This document shows positions 1-10,554 of a stretch of 64,000 nt of DNA, piece by piece. The stretch is taken from assembly GCF_029892045.1 (NCBI RefSeq), contig NZ_CP120368.1, positions 2,478,001 to 2,542,000 of the forward strand, read 5' to 3'. Each line of letters starts with the position of its first letter. The stretch's first letter is position 1. The position numbers and the translations under genes are program-made. Below the pieces are notes generated by a model. It saw only the letters and a program-made list of their open reading frames with translations. It made no database searches and was not told the DNA's origin. Origin of the DNA: Sinorhizobium numidicum (GTDB lineage: Bacteria; Pseudomonadota; Alphaproteobacteria; Rhizobiales; Rhizobiaceae).

Positions 1-5
1 AAAAC

Positions 6-314
6 CTACAAAACGAGGTGCCGGATCACCATCACCGCGGCCCAGCCGACAAGCAGCATGCGCAGCGTCGAAAAACGCATGCCGATGGCAAAGGCAACGA
101 GCATCGACGCACCGACATCGAAGCCGCCATAGATGAAGGCCGGTGCCACGAGCGTCGTCAGCACCGCAGCCGGGACGGCGTTCAGCGCCGCCTCCAGGCG
201 CGGTGGAATGTGCTTGAATTGGGTGATCAGCACATAGCCGCCGACCCGGGTTGCGAAGGTGGCGACCGCCGCGGCGATGATCAGGTAGATGAGATTGAGG
301 TGCTGCGCATCCAT
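6..314 (-). CDS. azlD: AzlD-type branched-chain amino acid export subunit
   Basis: Small integral membrane protein of 102 aa, starting MDAQHLNLIYLI. It is almost wholly hydrophobic, with about three to four membrane segments, which is typical of the AzlD/YgaH subunit that works with AzlC to export branched-chain amino acids. It starts 2 nt after the azlC stop, so the two are translationally coupled. The chosen ATG (314) follows azlC directly; any longer reading would run back through azlC in another frame. Identity rests on size, hydrophobicity and the AzlC partner. The substrate is inferred from the family and not visible in the sequence. Confidence 0.8.
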   Translation of the reverse strand: MDAQHLNLIYLIIAAAVATFATRVGGYVLITQFKHIPPRLEAALNAVPAAVLTTLVAPAFIYGGFDVGASMLVAFAIGMRFSTLRMLLVGWAAVMVIRHLVL

Positions 315-316
315 GG

Positions 317-1033
317 CTAGGCCTCCTGTTCCATGGCCGGCACTTCCCCGCGCGCCGGCGTCTGCGGCAGGCAGGCGGCAAGCAGGATACCGGCAAGCGC
401 GCCGATGCTGACATGCCAGGGCGAACCGACGAAATGCATGGCGCCGACCGAGGCGACTGCGCTGGCTGCAACGACGGGCAGAAACCGATCGCGTTTGCGG
501 AAACCGAGCACCAGCCCGAGGAAATAGATCGGCAGCAGTACGTCGAGACCGATCGCCTTCGGATCGCCGATCAATTGCCCGAAGAGCGCGCCGATGAACG
601 TGTTGATGAGCCAGGGAAAATAGATGATCAGCCCGAAGCCGAGATACCAGGAGAAGGTGACCGGAAGGCCGCGCTCGGCCCGCCTTTCGGTTTCCGCATA
701 TTGCGGATCGACGAGCAGGAAGAAAGTGAAGAACTTCTGCACGAACGTAAAGTGCCGGATATGCCGCGCTATCGAGGCTGAATAGAGCACGTGGCGGAAG
801 TTGACCGCGAAGACCGAGAGCACGACGAGCCACGGCTGGACATTGTTGCCGAAAAGCTCGATGCCGACCATCTGGCTGGCGCCGGCGTAGACGGTCGCGC
901 TCATCAGCACCGCATCGGCGATGGAAAAGCCGTTCTCGACGGCAAGCGCGCCAAAAAGCGCGCCGAAGGGCGACGCCGCCAACATCACGGCAAAGCCGCC
1001 GCGCAAGCCCTCCCGGAAGTCGTTTTTCTTCAT
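317..1033 (-). CDS. azlC: AzlC family branched-chain amino acid permease
   Basis: Protein of 238 aa, the usual AzlC length. It opens MKKNDFREGLRGG and carries the family-like stretch APFGALFGALA in form ASPFGALFGALAVENG (about residues 21-36), then MSATVYAGASQMVGIELFG, followed by several membrane helices. AzlC is the larger subunit of the AzlCD exporter of leucine-type amino acids in the inner membrane. The ATG at 1033 is preceded by a strong GGGAGG site, so the longer upstream reading is rejected. It forms a two-gene unit with azlD. No regulator gene is adjacent within the window. Confidence 0.88.
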   Translation of the reverse strand: MKKNDFREGLRGGFAVMLAASPFGALFGALAVENGFSIADAVLMSATVYAGASQMVGIELFGNNVQPWLVVLSVFAVNFRHVLYSASIARHIRHFTFVQKFFTFFLLVDPQYAETERRAERGLPVTFSWYLGFGLIIYFPWLINTFIGALFGQLIGDPKAIGLDVLLPIYFLGLVLGFRKRDRFLPVVAASAVASVGAMHFVGSPWHVSIGALAGILLAACLPQTPARGEVPAMEQEA

Positions 1034-1414
1034 GGAAACCTCCCGCGGGGAGCCGTTGCGCAAGAGCGCATTCCCGCAAACGCTTGCCGGGACAGATAGG
1101 TGTTGGCGCCGGCTGCGACAATTCAATTACGCTGATGCAGTGATTGAATTTTCTGATGGCTGGCGGAGCGACGGCCTCCGCCCTCATGCCTTTCGTCCCA
1201 CCCGTCTCCTCATTCCTGTGCTTGTCACAGGAATCCAGCCACGGCGCGTCCGCGCCGTGAGTGACTCGCTGCGAGAACACTGTTCAAAGCGGAGGAGCCT
1301 TTTCGTCCGCGCGGCTGTCTAGTGTCTAGCGCTTGCGAAGGCCAAAAGAGTATCCCGCGCCGCCGACGCGGGGCCTAGCCCCATAAATACGGCTGCGGAG
1401 CACGTCCCAGCCTA
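1034..1414. other. Intergenic gap azlC/panB with two perfect hairpins
   Basis: This 381-base gap holds the azlC upstream region and the region downstream of panB. I see no credible gene. Two short palindromes sit close together: ATTCCTGTG / CACAGGAAT (1212-1234) and CACGGCGCG / CGCGCCGTG (1239-1258). Neither has a T-tract on the minus side, so they look more like an intergenic repeat unit than an intrinsic terminator. The azlC promoter presumably lies at 1040-1200, but I could not pick out convincing boxes. Confidence 0.5.
1212..1258. repeat. Tandem pair of 9-bp-stem hairpins
   Basis: First hairpin: 9-bp arms at 1212-1220 and 1226-1234 with a CTTGT loop. Second hairpin: 9-bp arms at 1239-1247 and 1250-1258 with a 2-nt loop. 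Arms are perfect in both. The layout suggests a REP-like intergenic unit; no second copy was found in this window. Confidence 0.55.
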
Positions 1415-2236
1415 TCAGCGCTTGAGCTGGAACGTATGCTCGATGCCGGGAAACGTGCGGGCCTTCACCTCGTTGGCATAGGCTTCCACCGCCTTCGAGA
1501 TCGCCGGCGCCAGTTCGGCGAAATGCTTGACGAAGCGCGGCTTGAAATCGTTGAAAAGACCGAGCATGTCGTCGGAGACGAGAATCTGGCCATCGCAGGC
1601 GGGCGAGGCGCCGATGCCGATGGTCGGTGCGCGCAGGGTCGCGGTGATCTCGCGGGCAACTGGCTCGACCGTGCCCTCGATGACGATCGCGAAGGCGCCG
1701 GCGTCGTCGATCGCCTTTGCGTCACGGCGGATCTTCGCCACTTCCTTGTCGTTGCGCCCGACCGAGCGATAGCCGCCGGTGGTGTTGACGAGCTGCGGCA
1801 TCAGTCCGACATGGCCGAGCACCGGAATGCCGCGGCTGACAAGGAATTCCACGGTCTCGGCCATCTCCGCGCCACCCTCGAGCTTCACCGCGCTGCAGCC
1901 CGTCTCCTTCAAGACGCGCGCGGCGCTGCGGAAAGCCTGCTCCTTCGATTCCTGATAGGAGCCGAAGGGCAGATCGACGACGACGCAGGCGCGCTCAGCG
2001 CCGCGCATCACCGCTTGGCCGTGGGCGATCATCATGTCGAGCGTAACGCCGACCGTGGTGTCGAGGCCGTAGAGCACCATGCCGAGCGAGTCGCCGACAA
2101 GCAGGAAATCCACATGCGGGTCGAGGAGCCGCGCGATCGGCGTCGTATAGGCCGTGAGGCTGACGATCGGGCGATCGCCCTTCAAGGCTTCGATACTGGC
2201 GGGGCTGAGCCGCCGCTTCGTGGTCTGGACGCTCAT
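1415..2236 (-). CDS. panB: 3-methyl-2-oxobutanoate hydroxymethyltransferase
   Basis: Protein of 273 aa, a normal PanB length. It transfers a hydroxymethyl group from 5,10-methylene-THF to alpha-ketoisovalerate, giving ketopantoate, the first committed step of pantothenate and CoA synthesis. Visible family features are [14 protein letters not shown] near the N-terminus, [13 protein letters not shown] (Mg-binding aspartate in VGDS) and VKLEGG with GHVGLMPQ in the middle. It lies 2 nt downstream of the panC stop, so panC-panB is an operon transcribed leftward. Cytosolic. Confidence 0.96.
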   Translation of the reverse strand: MSVQTTKRRLSPASIEALKGDRPIVSLTAYTTPIARLLDPHVDFLLVGDSLGMVLYGLDTTVGVTLDMMIAHGQAVMRGAERACVVVDLPFGSYQESKEQAFRSAARVLKETGCSAVKLEGGAEMAETVEFLVSRGIPVLGHVGLMPQLVNTTGGYRSVGRNDKEVAKIRRDAKAIDDAGAFAIVIEGTVEPVAREITATLRAPTIGIGASPACDGQILVSDDMLGLFNDFKPRFVKHFAELAPAISKAVEAYANEVKARTFPGIEHTFQLKR

Positions 2237-2238
2237 TC

Positions 2239-3114
2239 TCAGGCAACCTTTGCAAAACGGGCGGATTTCGGAACGATAACGCGGTTATCAAGCAGCTTCG
2301 TCATGCCGAAACGGACGAAGAGCAGGAGGAGGACAGGCTTTTCGCCGATTTCGTTTACCGGCTCCAGCGTTTCCGGATCGCGAAGCGCCACGACTTCGGG
2401 CCGGGCCAACGGCTCGCTGGCAAGGAGTTCGATGACACCCTTCTCGACCGCCGCCGGATCGGTGAGGCCGCTCGCGATCAGCCGCTCGGCCTCGTCCGGC
2501 GCCTTCGGCACGATCGCGGCGGCGCGGCGCTCGTCGGCCGTCAAATAGACATTACGCGACGAACAGGCGAGACCATCGGCTTCGCGCACCGTCGGCACGC
2601 CGACGACGGAGACGGGCTGCGCCAGATCCTCGACCATGCGGCGGATGATCTGCAACTGCTGGAAATCCTTCTCGCCGAAATAGGCGCGATCCGGCTGGAC
2701 AATGTTGAAAAGCTTGGTGACGACAGTCGCGACGCCGGCGAAATGCCCAGGTCTCACGGAGCCTTCGAGCTCGGATCCGAGTTTCGGCAGGTCGACGACG
2801 GTCTCCATCGGCCGCGGATACATGTCGGAAACGCCGGGCGCAAAGAGAAAATCGACACCGCCCGCCGCCAGCATCTTCTCGTCGCGAGCGAGATCACGCG
2901 GATATTTGGCAAGGTCTTCTTTCGGCCCGAACTGTAGCGGATTGACGAAAATGCTGGCGACAACCACGTCGTTCTCACTGCGCGCACGGCGCACGAGCTC
3001 CATATGGCCGACATGAAGATAGCCCATTGTCGGGACCAGGCCGATGGACCTGCCCGCCCGCCGGTGCTCGGCAAGGGCCGCGCGCAGCTCGGCGATGGTG
3101 CTGATGGTTTTCAT
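2239..3114 (-). CDS. panC: Pantothenate synthetase (pantoate--beta-alanine ligase)
   Basis: Protein of 291 aa. It joins pantoate and beta-alanine using ATP through a pantoyl-adenylate. The nucleotidyltransferase HIGH-type motif is in [17 protein letters not shown] (from residue 28), FGEKDFQQL contains the ATP-binding lysine, and SSRNVYL carries the SRN signature. The ATG at 3114 ([10 protein letters not shown]) is preferred over a TTG five codons upstream because GGAGGG is suitably spaced before it. First gene of the panC-panB operon. A mosaic repeat lies about 60 bases upstream. Confidence 0.96.
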   Translation of the reverse strand: MKTISTIAELRAALAEHRRAGRSIGLVPTMGYLHVGHMELVRRARSENDVVVASIFVNPLQFGPKEDLAKYPRDLARDEKMLAAGGVDFLFAPGVSDMYPRPMETVVDLPKLGSELEGSVRPGHFAGVATVVTKLFNIVQPDRAYFGEKDFQQLQIIRRMVEDLAQPVSVVGVPTVREADGLACSSRNVYLTADERRAAAIVPKAPDEAERLIASGLTDPAAVEKGVIELLASEPLARPEVVALRDPETLEPVNEIGEKPVLLLLFVRFGMTKLLDNRVIVPKSARFAKVA

Positions 3115-3170
3115 CTCCGGACCCTCCAATCCGCCGGGGCGGCAAAGACGCGCCCGCTTCGCTGATATGG

Positions 3171-3273
3171 CTACTGCATGATTCCTTAAATCGGAACCGA
3201 TTTAAGGAATCATGCAGCACTTCAAAGTGCTACAGCGGCCTTTGCGCGTCTGATATGGCGCGCGGCGCTGTAG
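3171..3273 (+). repeat. Mosaic palindromic repeat, RIME-like, copy A (full length)
   Basis: A 103-bp element with three parts: a long perfect hairpin built on ATTCCTTAAATCGG and its complement (3178-3218 region), a short AGCACTTCAAAGTGCT hairpin, and an ACAGCG...GCGCTGTAG stem enclosing a GCGCGTC/GCGCGC arm. Similar units recur at about ten other places in this window, always between or at the ends of genes. The organisation resembles the Rhizobium-specific intergenic mosaic elements; that name is from memory, not a search. Confidence 0.85.
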
Positions 3274-3633
3274 TGGCCAGCCCCGCGAAAAGGCATTTGC
3301 ACAAATTTTGGCTGCAATCTCTATCTTGTGCAGCGCAAAAATACAAACGGAAATGGTGCCGGGAAGAGACCGCCGAAACCGAAAAGGCAGGGCGGTTGCC
3401 TCCAACCTGTCTCTGGTCCGGCTGACGAAATCGTACCGCTGTTCCGCTCGTGGATTTTGTCGCCGAGCTCTGCAAACGGAATCACCTGGCTGAACGGTTC
3501 GCCGGCAGTCTGGGTTGATCGGGCACTTGAAACCCAGATCCTCGACGCCAGATAAAAATCTCGCGCGGGCCGTCGGCGGGCGGCAATCGCCTTCGTCCTT
3601 GGCGCATTAAGTCATCTTCACGAGGAGCATCCC
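3274..3633. other. Non-coding gap between repeat and VOC gene
   Basis: About 360 bases upstream of the VOC gene with only short frames of no recognisable family. It should contain the panC promoter (leftward, near 3115-3400, possibly reaching across the repeat) and the promoter of the VOC gene at 3634. I could not identify convincing -35/-10 boxes or a regulatory palindrome. Confidence 0.4.
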
Positions 3634-4038
3634 ATGCGCATGATTTTCGTCAATCTGCCGGTCAAGGATCTGAAAGCCTCAAGGGCGTTCTTTTCCGCTC
3701 TCGGCTTCACGTTCAACGAGCAATTCTCGGACGACACGGCAGCCTGCCTCGTGATCGACGAGAATATCTTCGCCATGCTTTTGACGGAGCTGCGCTTCCG
3801 CGACTTCATCACCGGCGAGATCAGCGACACGTCGAAGGGCACGGAAGTTATTACCGCGCTTTCCGCCTCGAGCCGCGCCGAGTGCGACGACATGCTTGCG
3901 AAGGCGCTTGCCGCCGGCGGTAAGCCCTGGAAACCGGCGATCGACTACGGCTCCATGTACGGCATCAGCTTCCAGGATCTCGACGGTCACGTCTGGGAAT
4001 TCATGTGGATGGATATGTCGGCGGAGCAAGCGGCCTGA
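3634..4038 (+). CDS. VOC family (glyoxalase/bleomycin-resistance fold) protein
   Basis: Protein of 134 aa, MRMIFVNLPVKDLKASRAFF..., the usual opening of single-domain VOC proteins (beta strand, then a helix with 'ASRAFFSALGF'). The closing segment SFQDLDGHVWEFMWMDM contains the D-x-DGH-x-W-E signature, with a metal-ligand-type glutamate. Such proteins are often annotated as extradiol dioxygenase-like or lactoylglutathione lyase-like, but substrates vary widely and none can be assigned here. GAGGAG lies before the ATG. It is a single-gene unit ending in a strong terminator. Confidence 0.85.
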   Translation: MRMIFVNLPVKDLKASRAFFSALGFTFNEQFSDDTAACLVIDENIFAMLLTELRFRDFITGEISDTSKGTEVITALSASSRAECDDMLAKALAAGGKPWKPAIDYGSMYGISFQDLDGHVWEFMWMDMSAEQAA

Positions 4039-4062
4039 TCGCCAAGCCATCCCGCAACAATG

Positions 4063-4094
4063 AACGCCCACCGCATCACACCGGTGGGCGTTTT
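4063..4094 (+). terminator. Intrinsic terminator after the VOC gene
   Basis: Stem AACGCCCACC (4063-4072) pairs with GGTGGGCGTT (4083-4092) and runs into TTTT. It lies between the convergent VOC gene (+) and ligA (-). On the minus strand the same stem is followed by CATTG rather than T-rich sequence, so it mainly serves the plus strand. Confidence 0.85.
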
Positions 4095-4131
4095 CCGTTT
4101 GAGAGCCGTAGTGGTGGTGCGACCACACGGA

Positions 4132-6402
<2,271 letters not shown>

Positions 6403-6448
6403 TCACGCATGCGCTTACGTGCCAAGGCAATGGAGCCAGGAAAGACGA

Positions 6449-8122
6449 TCAGCCGTTGCCGGAAAGCAGTCGTGCTGCCGCCGCCCTCGCCTCCTCGGTG
6501 ATCGAGGCGCCGGCGAGCATACGGGCGATCTCTTCGGTACGCGCCTCATCGTCCATGCGGGCGACGCGGGTCGCAATCGTCTCGGCTTTTTCCGCCGACG
6601 GTCCTTTCGAGATCAGGAGATGCGTCGCAGCGCGCGCGGCAACCTGCGGCGCGTGCGTCACGGACAGCACCTGGACGTTGCCGGAAAGCCGCTTCAGCCG
6701 CTGGCCGATCGCGTCCGCCACCGCGCCGCCGACGCCGGTGTCGATTTCGTCGAAAACGAGCGTTGGCGCCGAGCCGCGATCGGCAAGCGCCACCTTTAGT
6801 GCCAAGAGGAAGCGCGAAAGCTCACCGCCGGAGGCGACCTTCATGATCGGGCCGGGCCGCGTGCCGGGGTTGGTCTGAACGTGGAACTCGACAAGATCGA
6901 TGCCGTCGGCCGTCGGCGAGACCGGATCGCTTGCGACTTCGACCATGAAGCGCGCGCGCTCGAGCTTCAAAGCAGGCAGTTCCGCCATCACGGCAGCCGA
7001 AAGCGCCTCTGCCGTATTATGGCGCTTCTCCGACAGCGAGCGCGCCGCGGCATCGAAGGCCGCTCTTGCCTCGGCAACCTGCACTTCAAGCTGCTTCAGC
7101 TTCTCCTCGCCGGCATCGAGGTCGGCGAGATCGGCGATCATCCGCACGGCAAGCGCCGGCAGTTCGGTGACGGGCACGGAATATTTGCGGCTGGCAGCGC
7201 GCAACGCAAACAGCCGTTCCTCGACGCGCTCCAGTTCCTTCGGGTCGAACTCGGTGTTGCGCAGCGCCCGCTCCACCGCCATTTGCGCGTCGGAAAGCTG
7301 ATTCAGCGCTCCGTCCAGAAGCTCGACGGTCTCTTCGAGCAGGCCCGGCGCCTCATGGCTCTTGCGCTCGAGGCGCCGCACCAACGAGGCGATCAGCGGT
7401 ACCGGCGAGGTATTGCCGTTCAGGAATTCGGACGCCTCGCTGATGTCGCCGGCGATGCGCTCGGCTTTCATCATCCGCGCCCGGCTTTCGGCCAGTTCGT
7501 CTTCCTCGCCGTCGCGCGGCGAAAGCCTTTCCAGTTCCTCGACCGAGGAGCGCAGATAGTCCGCTTCGCGCGCCGCCGCCTCGACGCGCTCGCGATGTTT
7601 CTTCAGTCCGCGTTCGGCGTCCTTCCAGGCACGATAGAGCGCCGCGACCTCCACTGCCGCCTCGGTGGTGCCACCGAAGGCATCAAGCAGCGCCCGATGC
7701 GCGTCCGTATCGACAAGCGCCCGGTCGTCGTGCTGGCCATGGATTTCCACGAGCGTCTGGCCCATCTGCCGCATGAGTTGCACGCTGACCGGCTGGTCGT
7801 TGATGAAGGCCTTGGTGCGGCCGTCGGCAGATTGCACGCGGCGGAAGATCAAATCGCCGTCGTCGTCGATGCCGTTTTCGCGAAGCAGCAGCCGCGCCGT
7901 ATGAGCGATGGGAACATCGAAAACGGCAGTCACCTGCCCCTTGTCTTCGCCGTGCCGCACAAGCGAGCCGTCGCCCCGGCCGCCAAGCGCCAGGGACAGG
8001 CTGTCGAGAAGAATGGATTTGCCGGCGCCGGTTTCGCCGGTGAGCACGGAGAGCCCAGCGTCGAAATTGAGATCAAGCCGTTCGATCAGGACGATATCGC
8101 GGATCGAGAGCTGGGCGAGCAT
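6449..8122 (-). CDS. recN: DNA repair ATPase RecN
   Basis: SMC-like protein of 557 aa that acts in double-strand break repair. Walker A is GETGAGKS (residues 29-36). The Walker B/signature half is near the C-terminus, where APTLVFDEIDTGVGG and the ASGGELSRFLLALK signature are visible; the middle is predicted coiled coil, rich in E/L/A/R heptads. Length matches the family. It starts 36 nt after the bamD stop, in the same direction, as is common in Rhizobiales (lpxC-bamD-recN-ligA). Confidence 0.97.
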   Translation of the reverse strand: MLAQLSIRDIVLIERLDLNFDAGLSVLTGETGAGKSILLDSLSLALGGRGDGSLVRHGEDKGQVTAVFDVPIAHTARLLLRENGIDDDGDLIFRRVQSADGRTKAFINDQPVSVQLMRQMGQTLVEIHGQHDDRALVDTDAHRALLDAFGGTTEAAVEVAALYRAWKDAERGLKKHRERVEAAAREADYLRSSVEELERLSPRDGEEDELAESRARMMKAERIAGDISEASEFLNGNTSPVPLIASLVRRLERKSHEAPGLLEETVELLDGALNQLSDAQMAVERALRNTEFDPKELERVEERLFALRAASRKYSVPVTELPALAVRMIADLADLDAGEEKLKQLEVQVAEARAAFDAAARSLSEKRHNTAEALSAAVMAELPALKLERARFMVEVASDPVSPTADGIDLVEFHVQTNPGTRPGPIMKVASGGELSRFLLALKVALADRGSAPTLVFDEIDTGVGGAVADAIGQRLKRLSGNVQVLSVTHAPQVAARAATHLLISKGPSAEKAETIATRVARMDDEARTEEIARMLAGASITEEARAAAARLLSGNG

Positions 8123-8158
8123 CCGGGTTCATATCTTCCTTGTCGGGCGCCGAGGGAG

Positions 8159-9025
8159 TCAGGCGCCGATGAGTCTCTTGCCCGCGCGTGCGATCCACGA
8201 GCCGCCGCTCTCGCGCGGCTCAAACCCGCCCGACTGCAGAAGCTTGAAGGAGTCGGCATACCACTGGCTGTCCGGATAGTTGTGCCCAAGCACCGCCGCC
8301 GCGGTCTGCGCCTCCGAGGTCACGCCCATGGCGTAATAGGCTTCCACGAGACGGGCGAGCGCTTCCTCGACCTGATTGGTGTTCGAGTATTGCTCGACGA
8401 CGACGCGGAAACGGGAAACGGCGGCAAGATATTCCTTGCGCTCGAGATAGTAACGGCCGACCTGCATCTCCTTGCCGGCGAGTTGGTCACGGGCAAAGCG
8501 GATCTTGGACTGGGCATCGTCGACATATTGCGAATCGGGATATTTATCGATGACCGCCTGCATGGCTTCGATCGCTTTCATCGCCGGCCTCTGGTCCTGC
8601 GTCACCGCCGGAATCTGCTTCGTATAAGCAAGGCCCTGGATGTACTGCGCGTAAGCCGCGTCTTCCGATTGCGGATAGAGGTTCAGATAGCGGCTGGTGG
8701 CGTTGATCGAGTCCTGATACTGGCCGTTGCGGTAGGCGACGAAGGCGTTCATCACCAGCGCCTTGCGCGCGTATTCGGAGAACGGATGCTGCCGGTCGAG
8801 CGCCTCGAACTTGCGCGCAGCTTCCGTCGTCTTGCCGGCATTGAGATTGGCAAGGCCTTGGTTGTAGAGCACCTCGGGCGGATCGGTCTCGACGGTAAGT
8901 TTGGTGATGTCGATATCCGGATCGTTCTGGCAGGCCGTGATCAGGCCGCTGCCGACGACAGTCGCGAGAACCACCGTAACGACGCGCGCTGATTTTTTTA
9001 TATCAACAGAAACTGCAAGGACCAT
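8159..9025 (-). CDS. bamD: Outer-membrane assembly lipoprotein BamD
   Basis: Protein of 288 aa, formerly called ComL. A signal peptide ends in the lipobox LITAC (Cys32), so it is lipidated. TPR repeats follow, with the family-like stretches [38 protein letters not shown] and [23 protein letters not shown]. BamD is the essential lipoprotein partner of BamA in inserting outer-membrane beta-barrels. I chose the ATG at 9025 (GGGA upstream) over one 33 nt earlier, which lacks a good ribosome site. Located between lpxC and recN. Confidence 0.95.
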   Translation of the reverse strand: MVLAVSVDIKKSARVVTVVLATVVGSGLITACQNDPDIDITKLTVETDPPEVLYNQGLANLNAGKTTEAARKFEALDRQHPFSEYARKALVMNAFVAYRNGQYQDSINATSRYLNLYPQSEDAAYAQYIQGLAYTKQIPAVTQDQRPAMKAIEAMQAVIDKYPDSQYVDDAQSKIRFARDQLAGKEMQVGRYYLERKEYLAAVSRFRVVVEQYSNTNQVEEALARLVEAYYAMGVTSEAQTAAAVLGHNYPDSQWYADSFKLLQSGGFEPRESGGSWIARAGKRLIGA

Positions 9026-9212
9026 CGGATATTCCCGTTTCACTCGGCGGTTTAGCATTCCGCCAGACTTGCGCGTTTTAGAGCAAGTTGCCTAAAGACC
9101 GCAACGTCATGATGAGCAATTCATGCTATTTTGTGGCGCTCCCAAGCGGGCCAAGGGAAGAGCGCAGGGTTTTCCACCCCTGTCCCGCCAAACTAGAGCC
9201 TGAACCGTCATG

Positions 9213-9235
9213 AAAAAGCCGGCCTTTCGGCCGGC
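9213..9235 (-). terminator. Intrinsic terminator downstream of lpxC
   Basis: On the minus strand a GCCGGCC / GGCCGGC stem (arms 9229-9235 and 9218-9224, 4-nt loop) is followed by five T residues. It lies 28 bases beyond the lpxC stop, so it separates lpxC from bamD, which would then need its own promoter in 9026-9212. Confidence 0.85.
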
Positions 9236-9262
9236 GACTGGAGAAGACGTGAACTTTTGTTG

Positions 9263-10216
9263 TCATGCGGACCAGGGCGCAAAGCCCGGAGCAGCCACCG
9301 CGACCATGTCGCGAGAACGGGTGCGCTGACGCCGCGTCGCGGTTTCCACGACCTCGTAGGCGCTCGAATCGCTGAGGAGTGCCTTCAGCGCGTTGGCGTT
9401 CATCTTATGGCCGCCGCGATAGGAACGATAGCAGCCGAGGAAGGGAGCACCCGCAAGAGAGAGATCGCCCACCGCGTCGAGCGTCTTGTGGCGGACGAAC
9501 TCGTCCGTGTAGCGAAGGCCTTCGACGTTGACGACGGTGTTGTCGTCCGAAATCACCACCGAGTTTTCGAGCGACGAACCGAGCGCGAAACCACTGGCCC
9601 ACAGCCGCTCCACGTCGCGCATGAAGCCGAAGGTGCGCGCCCGTGACAGTTCGCGCTTGAAGACCGACGGCGTCATGTCGCCCTTCCAGGCCTGGCGACC
9701 GATCAGCGGGCAGTCGAAATCTATCTCGACTTCGAATCGCATGCCGTCATAAGGCGTGAACTCCGACCATGAGGCGCCCGATTCGATGCGCACCGGCTTC
9801 AGGATGCGAATGTAGCGGCGCTTCACCGCCAGCGCCCGGATACCGGCCTGCTCTATGGCGTCGATGAAAGGTTCGGAACTGCCGTCCATGATCGGCATTT
9901 CGGCGCCATGCACCTCGATGAGCAAATTGTCGAGACCGAGCGCATAGACCGCCGCCATCACGTGTTCGATCGTTGCGATCGCGGTCGCGGGGGAAAGTCC
10001 GAGAACGGTGCAGAGATCCGTGTTGCCAACTTGCGACGAGACGGCCTTGTACTCGGCGACCCGTCCGCCGGCGAGAACGCGCTGGAAGACGATGCCGGCG
10101 TCGGCCTCGGCCGGATGGAAGGTGATCGCCACCTCGGCACCGGAGTGAACACCAATTCCTTTGAGTGTTATCGGATTTGCAATCGTCGTCTGAAACCCGA
10201 GCAGTTCAATTCCCAT
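9263..10216 (-). CDS. lpxC: UDP-3-O-acyl-N-acetylglucosamine deacetylase
   Basis: Protein of 317 aa, the zinc deacetylase that commits UDP-acyl-GlcNAc to lipid A synthesis. Zinc ligands align as H85 (ATIEHVMAA), H243 and D247 (VRHKTLDAVGD), and the catalytic histidine is H270 (SYRGGHKMN). Starts MGIELLGFQTTIANPITLKGIGVHSG. The ATG at 10216 is preferred to a TTG six codons upstream. It follows ftsZ in the same direction but is separated by a strong terminator, so it is probably transcribed on its own. Cytosolic. Confidence 0.97.
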   Translation of the reverse strand: MGIELLGFQTTIANPITLKGIGVHSGAEVAITFHPAEADAGIVFQRVLAGGRVAEYKAVSSQVGNTDLCTVLGLSPATAIATIEHVMAAVYALGLDNLLIEVHGAEMPIMDGSSEPFIDAIEQAGIRALAVKRRYIRILKPVRIESGASWSEFTPYDGMRFEVEIDFDCPLIGRQAWKGDMTPSVFKRELSRARTFGFMRDVERLWASGFALGSSLENSVVISDDNTVVNVEGLRYTDEFVRHKTLDAVGDLSLAGAPFLGCYRSYRGGHKMNANALKALLSDSSAYEVVETATRRQRTRSRDMVAVAAPGFAPWSA

Positions 10217-10554
10217 TCTCGTCGTCACTTTCAATCAACACGGCCGATGGCCAAACACTTAAAGGATGCAGCGATGCTCAGGGCACAAGCCGAACACTCA
10301 AGATTCCGGGACCTATCGGCCGAAACCTCGCTCTTCGAACTAACAGCGCCCGATCGAATCGTATGCGTCCCCCAATTCCGATGCTGAAAATAAAAGTTTG
10401 GAGGCACCATTCCAAATCACTGTTCGTTTCGCTTTGTTACGCAATTGTCGTGTGCGCGATGTAAATGGCAACTCTTTGAAAGAACAGGGAAATTCAAAAA
10501 AATGCCCGGGCAAACGCCCGGGCATTCGGCAAGGTGAAGGAACGGCCCTTCAAA
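10217..10554. other. ftsZ-lpxC intergenic region
   Basis: A 338-base gap that contains the ftsZ terminator (10496-10526) and, presumably, the lpxC promoter between about 10240 and 10490. The stretch 10380-10470 is relatively AT-rich. No gene, palindrome or recognisable operator was seen besides the terminator. Confidence 0.5.
10496..10526 (-). terminator. Intrinsic terminator of the dcw operon after ftsZ
   Basis: Minus-strand stem ATGCCCGGGC / GCCCGGGCAT (arms 10516-10525 and 10502-10511, 4-nt loop) followed by six to seven T residues. It lies about 30 bases after the ftsZ stop and marks the end of the main division/cell-wall transcript. Confidence 0.92.

Noticed and set aside
3328..3555. 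75-codon plus-strand frame upstream of the VOC gene as a possible small protein
   Set aside because: No ribosome site and no family resemblance; composition is unlike the neighbouring genes.
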